A DNA stretch of 64,000 nucleotides from Macrosoma leucophasiata (taxonomy: Eukaryota > Arthropoda > Insecta > Lepidoptera > Hedylidae). Below are positions 63,886 to 64,000 of this stretch, one piece after another. The notes beneath the pieces were generated by a model. It was not told where the DNA came from. It ran no database searches and was given only the letters and a program-made list of their open reading frames with translations. A program made the translations under genes and the position numbers. The stretch lies in contig JAWQUS010000009.1 of assembly GCA_036365455.1 (NCBI GenBank), positions 2,696,001 through 2,760,000 of the forward strand. Direction: 5' to 3'. Each line of letters starts with the position of its first letter. Positions within the stretch are counted from its first letter, which is position 1.

Positions 63886-64000
63886 CTAATAATCGAAACT
63901 AATCGATTTCCAATTTAAAGAAATTCATCGGAACTTCTTTAAATTGATCGATTCGATACATCGTTTTATTGTTAATATGTGATGCACTAGTCAGATACCT

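Overview
The window looks like insect genomic DNA, most likely from a moth or butterfly. The evidence is AT-rich spacer with short GC-rich exons, insect orthologues of known genes, mariner elements, and dense SINE, LINE and MITE repeats of kinds typical of Lepidoptera. No bacterial or viral gene organisation is visible. The real genes are split into small exons. I rebuilt them by hand from protein motifs, splice consensus and phase bookkeeping, so junctions are supported but not confirmed by transcripts.

Three protein-coding genes are recognisable. (1) On the minus strand, twelve coding exons between 37525 and 4442 encode the erect wing / NRF-1 transcription factor (ewg). All splice phases close to give 566 residues. 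(2) On the minus strand, seven exons between 57241 and 42382 encode a secreted WIF-domain protein with five EGF repeats, the Shifted / WIF-1 family (360 residues). (3) On the plus strand, three exons between 44319 and 48156 encode the mitochondrial diiron hydroxylase Coq7 (191 residues). It lies wholly inside the intron between shf exons 4 and 5, on the opposite strand.

The rest is mostly mobile DNA. The most striking object is an 8.7-kb insertion (18343-27070) in the large ewg intron between exons 5 and 6. It is a giant palindrome of 29 near-identical 307-bp units, 17 in one orientation then 12 in the other. Each unit carries a tRNA-like sequence with visible Pol III A and B boxes and a T-run terminator. 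It sits inside a dead LINE and is flanked by a 14-bp target-site duplication. Smaller insertions of the same family (35464, 37861, 48594) and a relative (15830) have their own 12-17 bp duplications and the same head-to-head plan. This points to a retroposed tRNA-derived element whose inverted-dimer form is inherited rather than accidental.

Layout: 1-4441 flank without a recognised gene; 4442-37525 ewg with TE-filled introns; 37526-42381 spacer with LINE and hairpin elements; 42382-57241 shf with nested Coq7, a mariner and MITEs; 57242-64000 repeat-rich upstream flank with a LINE 3' end and a second mariner. A further point is the in-frame triplication of the 3' part of ewg exon 5, including its splice donor. 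The three host genes act separately: transcription control, extracellular morphogen handling, and ubiquinone synthesis.
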